Of a DNA stretch of 64,000 bases, positions 36,415-49,900 are shown one piece after another. The notes under the pieces are model-generated. The model saw only the letters and a list, made by a program, of their open reading frames with translations, was not told where the DNA came from and did no database searches. The number at the start of each line of letters is the position of its first letter. Positions within the stretch are counted from its first letter, which is position 1. The stretch spans positions 3,100,001 to 3,164,000 of the forward strand of contig JANTQA010000033.1 in the NCBI GenBank assembly GCA_027625915.1. The letters run 5' to 3'. The position numbers and the translations under genes are program-made. The stretch is from Anaeramoeba flamelloides. Its lineage: Eukaryota; Metamonada; Anaeramoebidae.

Positions 36415-38837
36415 TCCATAAATTTCTTATTGGTTAGAATTTCGAAAAAGATTAATTTACAAAAGTATAAAAGAATATTTGAAATCAATTTATTTTTTAA
36501 AAAAAAAAAAGACTTTGAAAAAATAAGAAAAGCAATTATCAGAAAATAAATTAATGATCATTTCCCAAAAAATTTTTCTTGTTAATTTTTTTCTTAAGAT
36601 TTGTTTAACAAAATTTTTTTAAAAATTAAAGTTTGAACAAGTTATTTACGTAATTCAATTCAGTAAATTCAACAAAAGGCAATTTGTCTAGATATATATT
36701 TTTGAACAAATTTAAAGGTTTTTTTTTAACTTTTTTAGACTTTGAGAATTTGGATCATTTATTTGTCAAGACTATTTATTTACTCTGAAATTGGATTTTC
36801 ATTTTCATGTTTGAAAATTCTTGTTTTCTCATCTGTCCAATACAAAGATAATCAAAGAAGAAGAAAAAGAAGAAGACAACAATTGTACAAAAAATCTTAA
36901 TAATTGGTGATTATCTGGCTAAGTTGTGGTGAAAGCTTTTGGAAAATTATCCAACTCCTGTAAAGCTTTCATAGAATATTGAAAATGTTTTCAACCAAGA
37001 ATACATTCTTAAAAACTCGTACAAAGAGTTGTTCATTTTAGAAACTAAGTATTCATATATTTTTTACTTTGTTTCATACTTTTTCATTTTTACTTCTATC
37101 ATTTTTTTCCCCTATCTTTATTTTTTCAACTCTTTTCTTTCTTTTTTTTTCTTTTTAGAAAACTTAAATTGAGACTAAAATACTTCTGATGACTGTACCT
37201 TTAGATACTCCTTGAATTGGAAGTCTCAAATTTAGTCACTTCAAAATTCTCTCTGTAACAGATTAGACAAGTTTTTGTCTAATCCTTAACAATAAAAAAA
37301 AAGAAACTAAGTATTCAAGACAATTTACAACAGTACGAGATTGACTCTGAAAAATATTTATTTATCTTTAGTTATTATTGTTGTTGATCTAAAAGGACCA
37401 ATAGGCTTTTCAACCAAATCAAATCAAATGAAAATATAATAAAACTCTTTGATATTATCCTTGATTGAATCAAGTATCTTTTTTGTTGTTTTTTCAAAGA
37501 ATGGCCTTTTTTCACCTCATCTATTTTTTGATCAAAAAAAATTTCCTTTTTAAAAATATTGCTCAATTAGCACAAAAACACATTGACTATTATATCGCGA
37601 TTACTTTTTAATCACTGTATTTTGGCATTTATCACAATTATTATTTTTTTTGATAATTATTTTGATTTTATAGAATATCACGATTTTCTAAAATATTGTG
37701 ATTTGATAGAAATTATCGTGATTTTAGTAACTTTATTGTGAATTAAGCATGATATCATCAGAACATCTATTGATAAGTATACAAACATTTTTTTAAAATA
37801 ATGAAATCAATTTTTTAGTTTTTTGTAATATTCAAAAATAATTATAATTTAAATACCATCTTTTGGTACAGCTTTTCAAAGTTAAAACATTTTACAAACA
37901 AAAAGAAATAATAACCCCCATTTTATATTCTTAAAAATAAATATTAAATAAAATTGATATAATAAATTACAATATCGTTAATTAATTTAAGATATTACAA
38001 GAAAAAAAACTATTAGATTAATTTTGAGAATCAATAAATCATGAATGTATTTATTTTTTTTTATTAAAATCACAATCATTGAATTGAATTAATTAATTGC
38101 ATTTTTTTTTTTTAACAAACTACCACTCACTCTTTTTTTTTTTTTTTTTTTTGAAAATAGCCCAATGAGAATACAAATTCAATTCATAATATTTAAAATA
38201 TTTCAGAATTTTTTGATTTTTTTGGTTTCTATATAAAAAAAAATAGTATCTTCTTTGAATAATAGTACAAGGTGTCTAATTATATTTATTTTTTAAGAAG
38301 AAATCAAATGTTTTCAGTTATACTATTGTATTCCTTTCTCAATAAAAACCAGTAAATAAACTATTCATTTTCTTTGATTTGTCTTGATATTGAAAAATTT
38401 TCTAGTTAAAAGTGTCCAGTTTTTTTTTTTTGGGGGGGTGAATTACTTTGTCTTAAACAGTTTGAAATGATATTAGAAGAATTATTAATTTACAAAAAAT
38501 CAAAATAAAAATCATTTTTTCATCTTTTTTTTTATTATTATTCTATGATAAACCTAATTCAATTGTATTTTTTTTAGAACAAGGTGGATATTCATTAGAT
38601 AAAAACTTATTATTTTAAAGTTATTGATCAATGTGAAAACAATTGATGGGAAAAACGATATTTCTTTCTATAGGAATTTTATTTGATCTTCAATTGAAGA
38701 AAAAAATGAAAATTGTTGTTTTTCTCAATGGGTGATCTAAATATTTGGGTTTTTCTATTTTTAAGAAAATATATTGATTTATTAGATTTTCTTTCTACAG
38801 ATAATAATTATCATTTGATGTGTCCTTTTCTATATAT
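36415..38837. other. Intergenic AT-rich DNA downstream of CCT3
   Basis: No coding exon is recognised. About 37150-37290 resembles 19372-19540 (AAATTGAGTTTAAAATACTT and CTAATC-type phrases). At 37590-37745 variants of ATCACGATTTT, TATTGTGATTT and ATCGTGATTTTAG recur on both strands within 150 bp. A dispersed repeat copy follows at 38405-38830. Confidence 0.5.
38405..38830. repeat. Dispersed ~500-bp repeat, copy 3
   Basis: This copy shares AAATGATATTAGAAGAAT, AATCATTTTTTCAT, AAACGATATTTCTTTCTAT and GAAAATTGTTGTTTTTCTC with copies 1 and 2. It carries a T12-G7 junction (near 38425). A similar T-run/G-run junction is seen at 61262. Confidence 0.55.
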
Positions 38838-39649
38838 CCCTTAGCACCCCGGATTTACCTAAATTTCATCAAGTTTTTTAAATTAGATTTAAAATGATAT
38901 TGATCTACTAATATATTAATTGCCTTATTTGTCTTTAATCCAGATTTTAATTATAATAAAAAGTTAAAATAGTTCAAAGATAAAGTAGTTAAGTTATTGA
39001 TTTTTTTTTTTGAAATTGAAAAAAATAATAATAATTATTCATTTTTACATTTTTTTTAAAGATTTTTATTTTTATTTTATTTTTTTTAAATCAGAAATTT
39101 TATTACATTAATAGTAATTCAAAACTCAATACATTAATTTATTAATAATAACCACCAAAAAAATTTTGCTAATTTTATCATAAAATAAATAAATAAAACA
39201 ATAAATTACTTTGAAATTTAATTTTTTTTTTTAGATAAAATTTCAATAAATATCCAATTAAGAGAAAAATGAAATTTATTTCTTTAGGCCAAAATTAAAT
39301 TTTTAATATGATTCATTTTCTAAAACTTTTATTTAAGCAATAGATAATAATTGAAAATCAAAAAAAAAAAAAAAATGTAAAATAATTTCAATTTATTAAA
39401 TTGGAATAAAACAAATATACATTACTATTTAATCGATAAAATATTTATACCCAAATTTGAAATAAAATAAAAAATAACTCTTAAATATTATTCCGTGATA
39501 TAATAAAATAATCCCCGAAACCAATTTTTTTTTATTGCATTTTGTTATTGGTAAAAATTTGAATAATATATTTGCGATATTTGGATTTTTCCTTAATAAA
39601 TTAATCCAGATCTTGTTAAATAAGTTCTGATATATGGTCTTTAATTCAA

Positions 39650-39662
39650 AAATATTGTTTAT
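39650..39662. repeat. LINE target-site duplication, 3' side
   Basis: AAATATTGTTTAT here is identical to 45609-45621. It abuts the poly-A tail of the minus-strand LINE. Confidence 0.85.
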
Positions 39663-39695
39663 TTTTTTTTTTTTTTATTGAGGAGGAAGTGTAGA

Positions 39696-42600
39696 TTACA
39701 CTCTAAGTGCCCTTTTACTTAAATTCCCTTTCAGAAATTTAAGCGTAAAATCATAGATTTCACGATTATTAATTAACGAAAATAATTTTAAGCTATCATC
39801 ATTTAAAATTATTTCATTAAAATTTAATTCTTTTAACTTTTTCAGAAAAATTAATCTATCTTTTTTATAGGAAGGACATACCCATAAAAAGTGATCAATA
39901 TTTTCTATTATTTCCTTATGTTCATATTTTAAACATAAAGGACAAAATTTATTTGAATTTTTATTTATTACATAATAATATCTATTTAAGCAGTTGGTAA
40001 ATGTTCTGAATTTTAGAATTGTTGAACTTGATGGATAACTTAAATATCTTTGATTAATAAATAATTTTTTTTGGTTTTTAATTATTGCGAAATATTTTTG
40101 TACCTTCCAACTGGTAGAATTCAACAACTCATTACAGTCAGTTTCACTTTTAAGACACAAACTTTCTACGAAATTTAAGGCACAAAAAAAATCTCAAATT
40201 AAGGCACAAAATTTGAATTCTAGTAAAATAATTTGTGAAAATTAAAATTCCAAAAAATTGTGCTTTAATTTGAGATTTTTTTGTGCCTTAAATTTCGTTG
40301 AAAGTTTGTGCCTTAAAAGTGAAACTGACTGTATAATTATAATTATAAATTTCCTTTTTAAGAAGGTTTAAACTCTCCGACTTCCAGTTAATTTTATTGT
40401 TTATTCTATGATTAAATTTTATTAATTTTTCCAGATAGGGTAGAGATAATTCTTTTTAATTTATTTTTGAATTTGAATTTCTTTTTATTGATTGATATTA
40501 CCAAATTTTCGAATTTAAATTCTGTTTTATAAATAAGAATTAGTGTGTTTCTGTTTATTTTGCAGATTTCAGTAATACATGTATTAATCCAAGAGTTTAA
40601 ATAGTTTAGGGTTGCTATTTTATAATTATATATTTCTAATCCATATGTTAATTGACTTAATATAAAAGATTTAAATAATCTTATTTTTTAAATTATTTGT
40701 TAATAAATTATTATTGAATAATTGTTTAGAACTATTATAAGTTTTTTTTTTGCCTTTTTTTAGGTTATAGACTAAATGTGAAATTTTTTCCAAATAAATT
40801 CCCAAATATTTAATTTTTGATAAATCTTGAGTAATTTCTGTTTTGTCTTCATTAGGTTTTAATCCAAATTGGACAATTACTTGATATATAGCATTTAATT
40901 TTTCATTTATTTGATTCATATTCCCTTTTATGATTAAAATTAAATCATCTGCAAACATTTGACAATGATTTGTTAATGGTATTATTTTTAATAATAGAAA
41001 ATGTGAAATAAGAGCAAATATAATCGGTGATAAGGGATCCCCTTGGAATATACCGAGTCCTTTTCCTTGATAATATTTTACTAAAAATTTTTTGAATAAT
41101 TTTATTTAAAATAAACTTTTTTATTGTTTTCCTAATTATTTTAAAACTGATTGAGTCAAAGCATTTTGCTATATCAATCATTATAATATGAGTTTTATCA
41201 TTTTTATTTTCATTATTTGTTTTTATCTGATTGTAAATATTTAAAAAGTTTAATACCGCAACACGAGTATCAAATTTTTTTTCGAAAGCCAAACTGCGCT
41301 TTATGAATAAATTCCCAACAAGGCTCAATAAGTTTATATAGCATTTTAAGAAATAATCTTGGTAGACTTTGATTAATTGAAATAGGTCGATAGTTTAAAG
41401 CGACTCCTTCATTTCCCTTTTTATGAATAAACAAAATTGATCTTTTTTTGATATATTCAATAGTTTTATCATTAGGGTTCAATAACCAATTATTAAATAT
41501 ATTTTGTATTGTTATTAGAAATTTTTTATAATTTTTGTTCTCAATTGGTTCAATATCTATAAAATTTTCTCCATCGATGTTAAATTTTAAATTCTCGATT
41601 TTTTGAAATCCTTTCACTGATTTGTTTTTTAAATTTTTAATAGTATTTTTAATTTTTTCCATTGGAAAATAAATATAAATTTTTGACTCTTTTAAATTAT
41701 TTATTTTAAGATTTTTTATATAATCTAAAAATTTTTTGATTTGGTTCAATTGAATTTTTTTTTAATATGACCAAAATACTCTTCAATCATATTTTTATTG
41801 TTTAAAATCATTTTCATTTGTTTAGACCTTATTAAATTTATTTTTTTCCAAAAGTTCTATTTTTTGATTAAATTCTAAATTTATTTCATTAAGAAATTTA
41901 TTCCAAGCTACTTTATTTATTTTTTTTGATTCGATGAATTAAATTTGGGTTAGACAAGAGATTTTTTATTAATGGAGCGATTTCGTAATCTGTTTTTTCT
42001 TCTTTATAAATTATATCTTTGAACTGAATGAATTTATTTTTGAAATTTTTTATTGTAGTGATATCTAAAAGAAAATTTTTTTCTGAAAAGTAATTAGTAA
42101 ATAATTTTTGATAAGTATTCTGATTTGAAATTCTATATATTTTTTTAATATTCCAATCTGTTTTTAAGGCAAGATTATTAATTAACATTTTATGGTCTGA
42201 TAAACTATTTTGTATTGTTTTTGAATTTTTTAAAATAAAATTATTTTTAAAATTGATTAAGATATGGTCAATATTATTTGTTCTGCTATTTGATGTATTT
42301 GGAATTATTTTGAAATTTTTTAATTGGAAATTTTTCATTATTTCCATTTCTGAATGATTAAAATCTCCCAGAATAACTGTTTTGAAATTATGATATTGAA
42401 CTACTAATTTCTGAATAATTTTACCAAATTCATTTTTTCTGTCTTCTCTGAAGTATAAATTAATAAAGATAATATCTGTGAAACTAATAATCTGGATATC
42501 TTGATCTGGATATTGGATTTCAGAAATAAACTTTTCATAACTTTTTTTAAATAATATTTGTAAACCACCTTTGGCCTTTTTTTCACCATAACTATTCTTA

Positions 42601-42857
42601 ATTACTGAGTAATAAAAAGTCAAATTTGGCTTATTTTTTGTTTTTGTTTCTTGTAGAAAACAGATATCTATATCATTATTAATAAGAAAGGATTCTAAAA
42701 GTTTTTTTTTGTCAAATTTATTTAATCCCCTGATATTGAATGAGGAAAAAATCAATTTAAAATTTAAAATTTTATTATTTATTCCCTTTTTTAATCTCTT
42801 TTTACCATTAAATTTCTGAATGATATATTTTTTATTATTGATGATATGAATTGTCAT
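39696..42857 (-). pseudogene. LINE ORF2: AP endonuclease, reverse transcriptase, zinc finger
   Basis: The endonuclease part (42857-41913) shows FNIRGL, LQETK, VILGDFN, NNIDHIL and SDHKML, the catalytic and metal-binding motifs of the APE fold. The reverse transcriptase (about 41749-40671) shows NYRPISI, AQFGFRK, IIMIDIAKCFDS, FQGDPLSPIIFALI and the active-site FADDLIL. The C-terminus (40160-39696) has an RVT-type zinc finger, CPLCLKYEH then HFLWVCPSY. Frame changes fall after the endonuclease (~41860-41750), near 41290, near 41075 and between 40670 and 40440. The MITE at 40135-40331 separates the finger. It is not functional. The natural start is probably near 42857. Confidence 0.88.
40135..40331. 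mobile_element. Tc1/mariner-type MITE inside the LINE
   Basis: A 197-bp palindromic element flanked by TA. The tip CAGTCAGTTTCACTTTTAAG and its complement at the other end form terminal repeats covering almost the whole element. The initial CAGT and TA target are hallmarks of Tc1/mariner elements. The interior carries AATTTGAGATTTTTTTGTGCC, which recurs in part near 12455 and 13035. It inserted after the LINE did. Confidence 0.88.
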
Positions 42858-43572
42858 ATCTTTTGGTATTATTTGCAGATTGTTTTTTTATTGTTTTAAT
42901 CATTTTTTAAAATATTTTCATATTTATCCCATAAAACAATCATGTTTTCCCCTTTTTTTACAAGTCTTAAAATCGGATATTTATTAATTAATTTAAAGAC
43001 TTGTAAAATTTTTATAATTTTTTGTTTAAAAATTAATTGGTTTAATAACCCAACTTTTTGTAATTTGTTACATTTTTTGCAATTATTTTTATGTGGATAT
43101 AAATTATTAATTTTTCCATTATTTGTAATTGTTAAATAATTGAATTTTTTTAAAATAAATAAGAAAAAAATTTTCCAAAAAAAATATTTTTTTATTTTTT
43201 ATATAATTATATTTATTAGTTGATTGTTGGTATGTATAATTAAAGGATTTTTTAAACCAATAAATGAAATGTATAAAATTAAGTTTTTTTTATTTTCCAT
43301 AATGTAAATTCATTAAATATTATTAATAATAATTTTAAAATAATAAAATTTGTTTGATAGTCTTTTGTTTTGTTGATAATATTTAAATTAAGTATTATTG
43401 GACTTTGGAATGGGTTTTTATAATCAGTAAAAGAATAATTTAAAAAATTATTTTTATTTTTATTTTTGTGGGAAAAATTTCTTGAGTTATTGATATAAGT
43501 ATTTAAATTATCTTCTAAATAAACCCAATTATTTAGATTAAGTTCTTTTACTAATTTTACTAAATGATCAAT

Positions 43573-45533
<1,961 letters not shown>

Positions 45534-45608
45534 TGTAATTTTTTTGAAAAAAAAAATAATAATAATAATAAAGATTTGAGGAGTAAAGAAAAGGATAAAA
45601 AAAAAAAT

Positions 45609-45621
45609 AAATATTGTTTAT
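45609..45621. repeat. LINE target-site duplication, 5' side
   Basis: AAATATTGTTTAT here is identical to 39650-39662 and sits 75 bp upstream of the ORF1 ATG on the minus strand. Confidence 0.85.
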
Positions 45622-46292
45622 TTTATGTCTAGATTTTAAAAAGTCAAAAATTAAAAAATTGTAAAAAATAAAAAAAAAAATCAATTATTAATCTGACTCG
45701 AACTATTGGACAAATCATTTAAAATTTAAAAAAAAATCTTGTTGAAAAAATTGTAAAATTTTGCAATGAAAAAAAATTTGATTTTTTTTTTCTAATTTAA
45801 TTTATATTTTTTTTTATTTTTAAATTATTTAGAATCTAATATAGATATTGATATTGAATAGTAATCAGTAGATAAAACAAATATTCTATGTGATGTTATA
45901 ATAACTTTTATAATTAATAAATTATTTAATCAAGCATTTTAGGCAATTTTTTGGTGCAAAGGCCCCCAAAAAATTTCCAGTAAAGTATGATGTGTTTTAA
46001 ATGTTAAAACTAAGAGGTTTTTGATGTCTAGACAAACTTTTCAAAAAAAAAAAAAAAATTTATTTTGACAAAATTTGGAAAAATAATAAAATCACTAATA
46101 ACCAAAAAAAAATTCCCAATGTTGAAAATTTTTTTTTCAAGTTATTTTTTTATTTTAAGTAACTATACAATTTTTTAATTATAAAATTTTCTTTCTAAGA
46201 TAATTGTTTATTAATTCTATACCTTATTATCCCTTGATACCATTTCAAATTAAAATTTTTGTTTGAAATGTTTTTAGGTTATTTGGGGTGCT

Positions 46293-46297
<5 letters not shown>

Positions 46298-46326
<29 letters not shown>

Positions 46327-46971
46327 ACATATTTTTTTCTTAAAAGGTTAATTATAAATAATAATTGAAATTTGAAAAAAAATTTACATCCCTTGGATGA
46401 AACAAAGCTAATATAAAAGTTTTGTTTGATTCTTGCAATCAAAAAATAATAAAACATTGGTATATTTATATTTTTACCAATTATCAGTATAAAATTCTGG
46501 ATGTTTAATGAACCCGAACAGTGATTCAAAAGATTCGCCAAAAGTGTGTTTAAATCCAATTTAGGTGTTTATTTTCATTTTAAAACAAAATTTTATAAAA
46601 GTCCATTTGTTCCATATATTTCTATAAATATTTTTCAAAAAAAGATATGGAAAGTTATTCTATGATTTAAAGTGAACGAAATTTCACTTGTATTAAACAA
46701 AAAATTAATTTCAAATTGAAAAAATATTCAAACTAAAAATTTCCGATTAGAGTATATTTACGGTTTTTAATAACAATCACCTCATAATCAAAACAAAAAA
46801 AAAAAAACCTGATTAATTTAAAAGAATTATAAATAATGTTTATTTGATTATTTAAAAGTTATAATGTTACGAAAAAAATGAAAAAAAAAAAGAAACAAAA
46901 GATAAAAAATTGAAAGCAAAAACAAAATGTCAAAAAAAAAAAATTCAATGAAAAAACTAAAAAAAAAAAAA
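46298..46971. other. Spacer between the LINE-bearing element and the C2-EML 3' end
   Basis: It starts with a (TA)n microsatellite (46298-46325). The rest is A/T-rich with no recognised exon; the frame 46245-46559 looks like chance. Confidence 0.5.
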
Positions 46972-49900
46972 TTAAATTTTTTTCCATAAAAATACTGAGT
47001 GGTCTTTCCCGCCAGCAGAGATAATATGAGAATTCAGTAAAAACTTGACGTCAAGAACTTTTGATCCATGACCTAATAAAAAGACAGGATCTTTATTTTG
47101 GTTGTTTGGATAAGGTACGACTTGAATGCTATTTGAAGATTCGTCTGCCTTAATTAGCATACCATTTTTGACGTCACACCTTCTGATGTTGGAGATATTT
47201 TTGGCCAAAATTCTGTCATTGGTTTCCCATTGCATGGAATTTTCGCTCACCTTTCTTGAATCTGTGACGTTCCAACAGGTTGTCTGCTGTAAAGTGGAAA
47301 CCCTGATTGCACTTGAATCGTTTGACCAATCCAATGAGATGATTCCGGGGAGCTTAAATCTCGATATTTTGCGATAGTTAGTGGATGCTCCGTAGCAGTA
47401 GATCACGCCGTCCTCGTGGCATATCGCGAGCCTTGATGAATTTGGGGAAAACTTCATTTGGAGGATTTCGCATGTGGCATTTTTTCTGTTTGTGATCTGC
47501 TTGAGTGAACCTGAATTGCAGAGCTTAAACTCGCCGTCCCTGAGCCCGATTCCGATGATTTTGCCGTCTGGCGAAAACGTTGCGATTCTGGGCTGCCCGT
47601 TGACGGGGATTCTCCCAATTGACTTGTTGCCGTTCAGGGACCATACGTTTACTGAGCGGTCGTCGCTTGTCGAGATAAACTCCTTTCGGAAGGGGTGGCA
47701 GGCAAGCCCGTGCACTTCCTCGGAGTGGGAAAAGATCTCCATGTGCGCCTTCCCCGTTTGGGAATTGGCCAGCCATATTTGGTTTTTTAACGAGCCTGCA
47801 ACGATGCGATCGTTGTAAAGGTCGATCGCGCGAATTGGCCCCGCGACAATTGACGAGATTTGCTTAATTTTCGAAAAGCTATTTGTGCTCCATAAGTTGA
47901 CCTTGCCGTCTTTGCCACCAGAGAGAAAGCAGTCGTTATTGATTGCGTTGAGCACGACGCAGGGGCCAACATGGGCTCGGAATTTGGAGGTCACCATTTT
48001 GTCACTTTTCCCCCAGCAATAGATATCACCAGACCTGTTGCCCGTCAAAACCATCCCGTCATTTGTTATTGCGAGTGACAAGAGCATGGAATCCTCTCGG
48101 CCTTGGAAGGTCCCGGGATAGCAGCTCAGCGATTGGTTCTTTTGGATCTTCCAAAATTGGATATGCTTAATCCCACAGATCACAAACGCGCTTCCGTCAG
48201 TGGGGTCAAAATGCGCACATAACACCTTATTCCCGGGGCCTTCCTTTTTCATAATCAATCTCCCGGTTTTCCAATTCCACAGGCAAACGGTATGCTTGCT
48301 ATCTAAGCCAACTGTAACTAAAAAGGGTTGGTGGTGGGAAAAGGCTAAGCAGGAAATCCCCTTATCATGCGGTGGGTTAATTTCACATATTTGGTTACAA
48401 TTTATAATATCCCAAACGTAAACATTACCTGCATTAATTTGACCGGTGGCAACAATTTCTTTATTGGGATGAATCGCATTACAAGAAATGGTATCCGAGT
48501 GCGATTTGAAAAATCTTTGTTCGTGGGTTTGTGCATTATACACAATCCCCACAGCAGACGCATAATATGTGATTTCGCCAGTTGAGGTGAAATGTACATT
48601 GTTACGATCATCGCCCGTATATCCATAAACAAATTCCAATCCAAAAGATTCACCTGAATTGTTAGTATTACTTAAAGTATTAGTATTATAACTAGTGGTT
48701 GTGCGGGATTGAGTAGAATTATTTGTGTTATTATAGCTATTATTATAATTATTATTGGTTTGATTATTTCTAAGATTTGTGGTGTTGTTGTTGTTGAGAG
48801 TTGTGGTGGTGGTAGTGTTGTTGTTGTTGTTATATTTAATAAAACCTGAATTAAATTGATTATTATTTTGATTTAAGTTTGTTGTTGTTTTTGTTGTTGT
48901 ATTGTTCAGAATATTAGAATTTAAATAATCATCAATATTAAAAGATGTATTATTATTATTATTGTTGTTGATGATGTTGTTATTAGTGTTGGTGGTGGTA
49001 GTATTTGAATATTGAGATTGGTTAATTTGAAGTGATTGTAAAAGTGATTGAGTCGAAGAAAGTAAATCTTCTGTTGATTTTTTTTCTTGAATATTAGACA
49101 ATTGTCTTGTAGATGAAGAATTTGATGTGGAATTCTTTTTAGCAAATAAATCACGGAATAAAGGATCTTCTTCGAGATTATTGCTTCGAGATAAATTTGA
49201 ATTTATTGGGTTGGTTTGATTTAATAATTTTGTTATTTCATCCGAAGACTTTTGTTGGCTTTGATTATTGAATTGTTTATTAAAATTTAATAATTCATTA
49301 ATGTCTTGGTTAATAGTCGAGCTTTCATTTCTAATTCTTGATTCCGAAGACCTTCGGATTTTTGGTGATAAATTTAATTGTGAATATATTTGATGGTTGG
49401 AATTTTTGTTAGAATTATCATTTTGTTGATCATCTGATAGTCTAGTATTAGTAGAGTTTGATCGAGTTTTTCTAGAAATGGATGAATTTGGATGTGACTT
49501 TATTTTTGAAAGATCAAGATTTAATGGCTTGTTTTCTAATCTTCGTGTTCTAGATGTTGAATTATTGAAATTTTCAGATTTAATATTATTTGTTTTTTCA
49601 ATCTTCTTTTCAGAAAGTTTTTCTGTATTAGTATTTTCAGTTTTTTTCTTTTTAATTGGAAATTAGACATTAGACATTAGATATTAGACATTAGACATTA
49701 GAGATTAGAAATTAGGCATTAGACATTTGAAATTAGAGATTAGGATGAAAGTGATAAAAAAGAAAATTAATATATTCTAAAAATTATTTTTTTTTTTTAC
49801 AAACCTTTTGTTTGGAAAAATCCCCAATAGATACACTAACTTGAATTTCACCATTCAATTTCTATTATTTGATAAAAATAAATAAGTATAAAGATAAAAT

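Noticed and set aside
47525-47776. Arg/Pro-rich frames in the GC-rich EML region
   Set aside because: Out-of-frame shadows of the WD40 exon.
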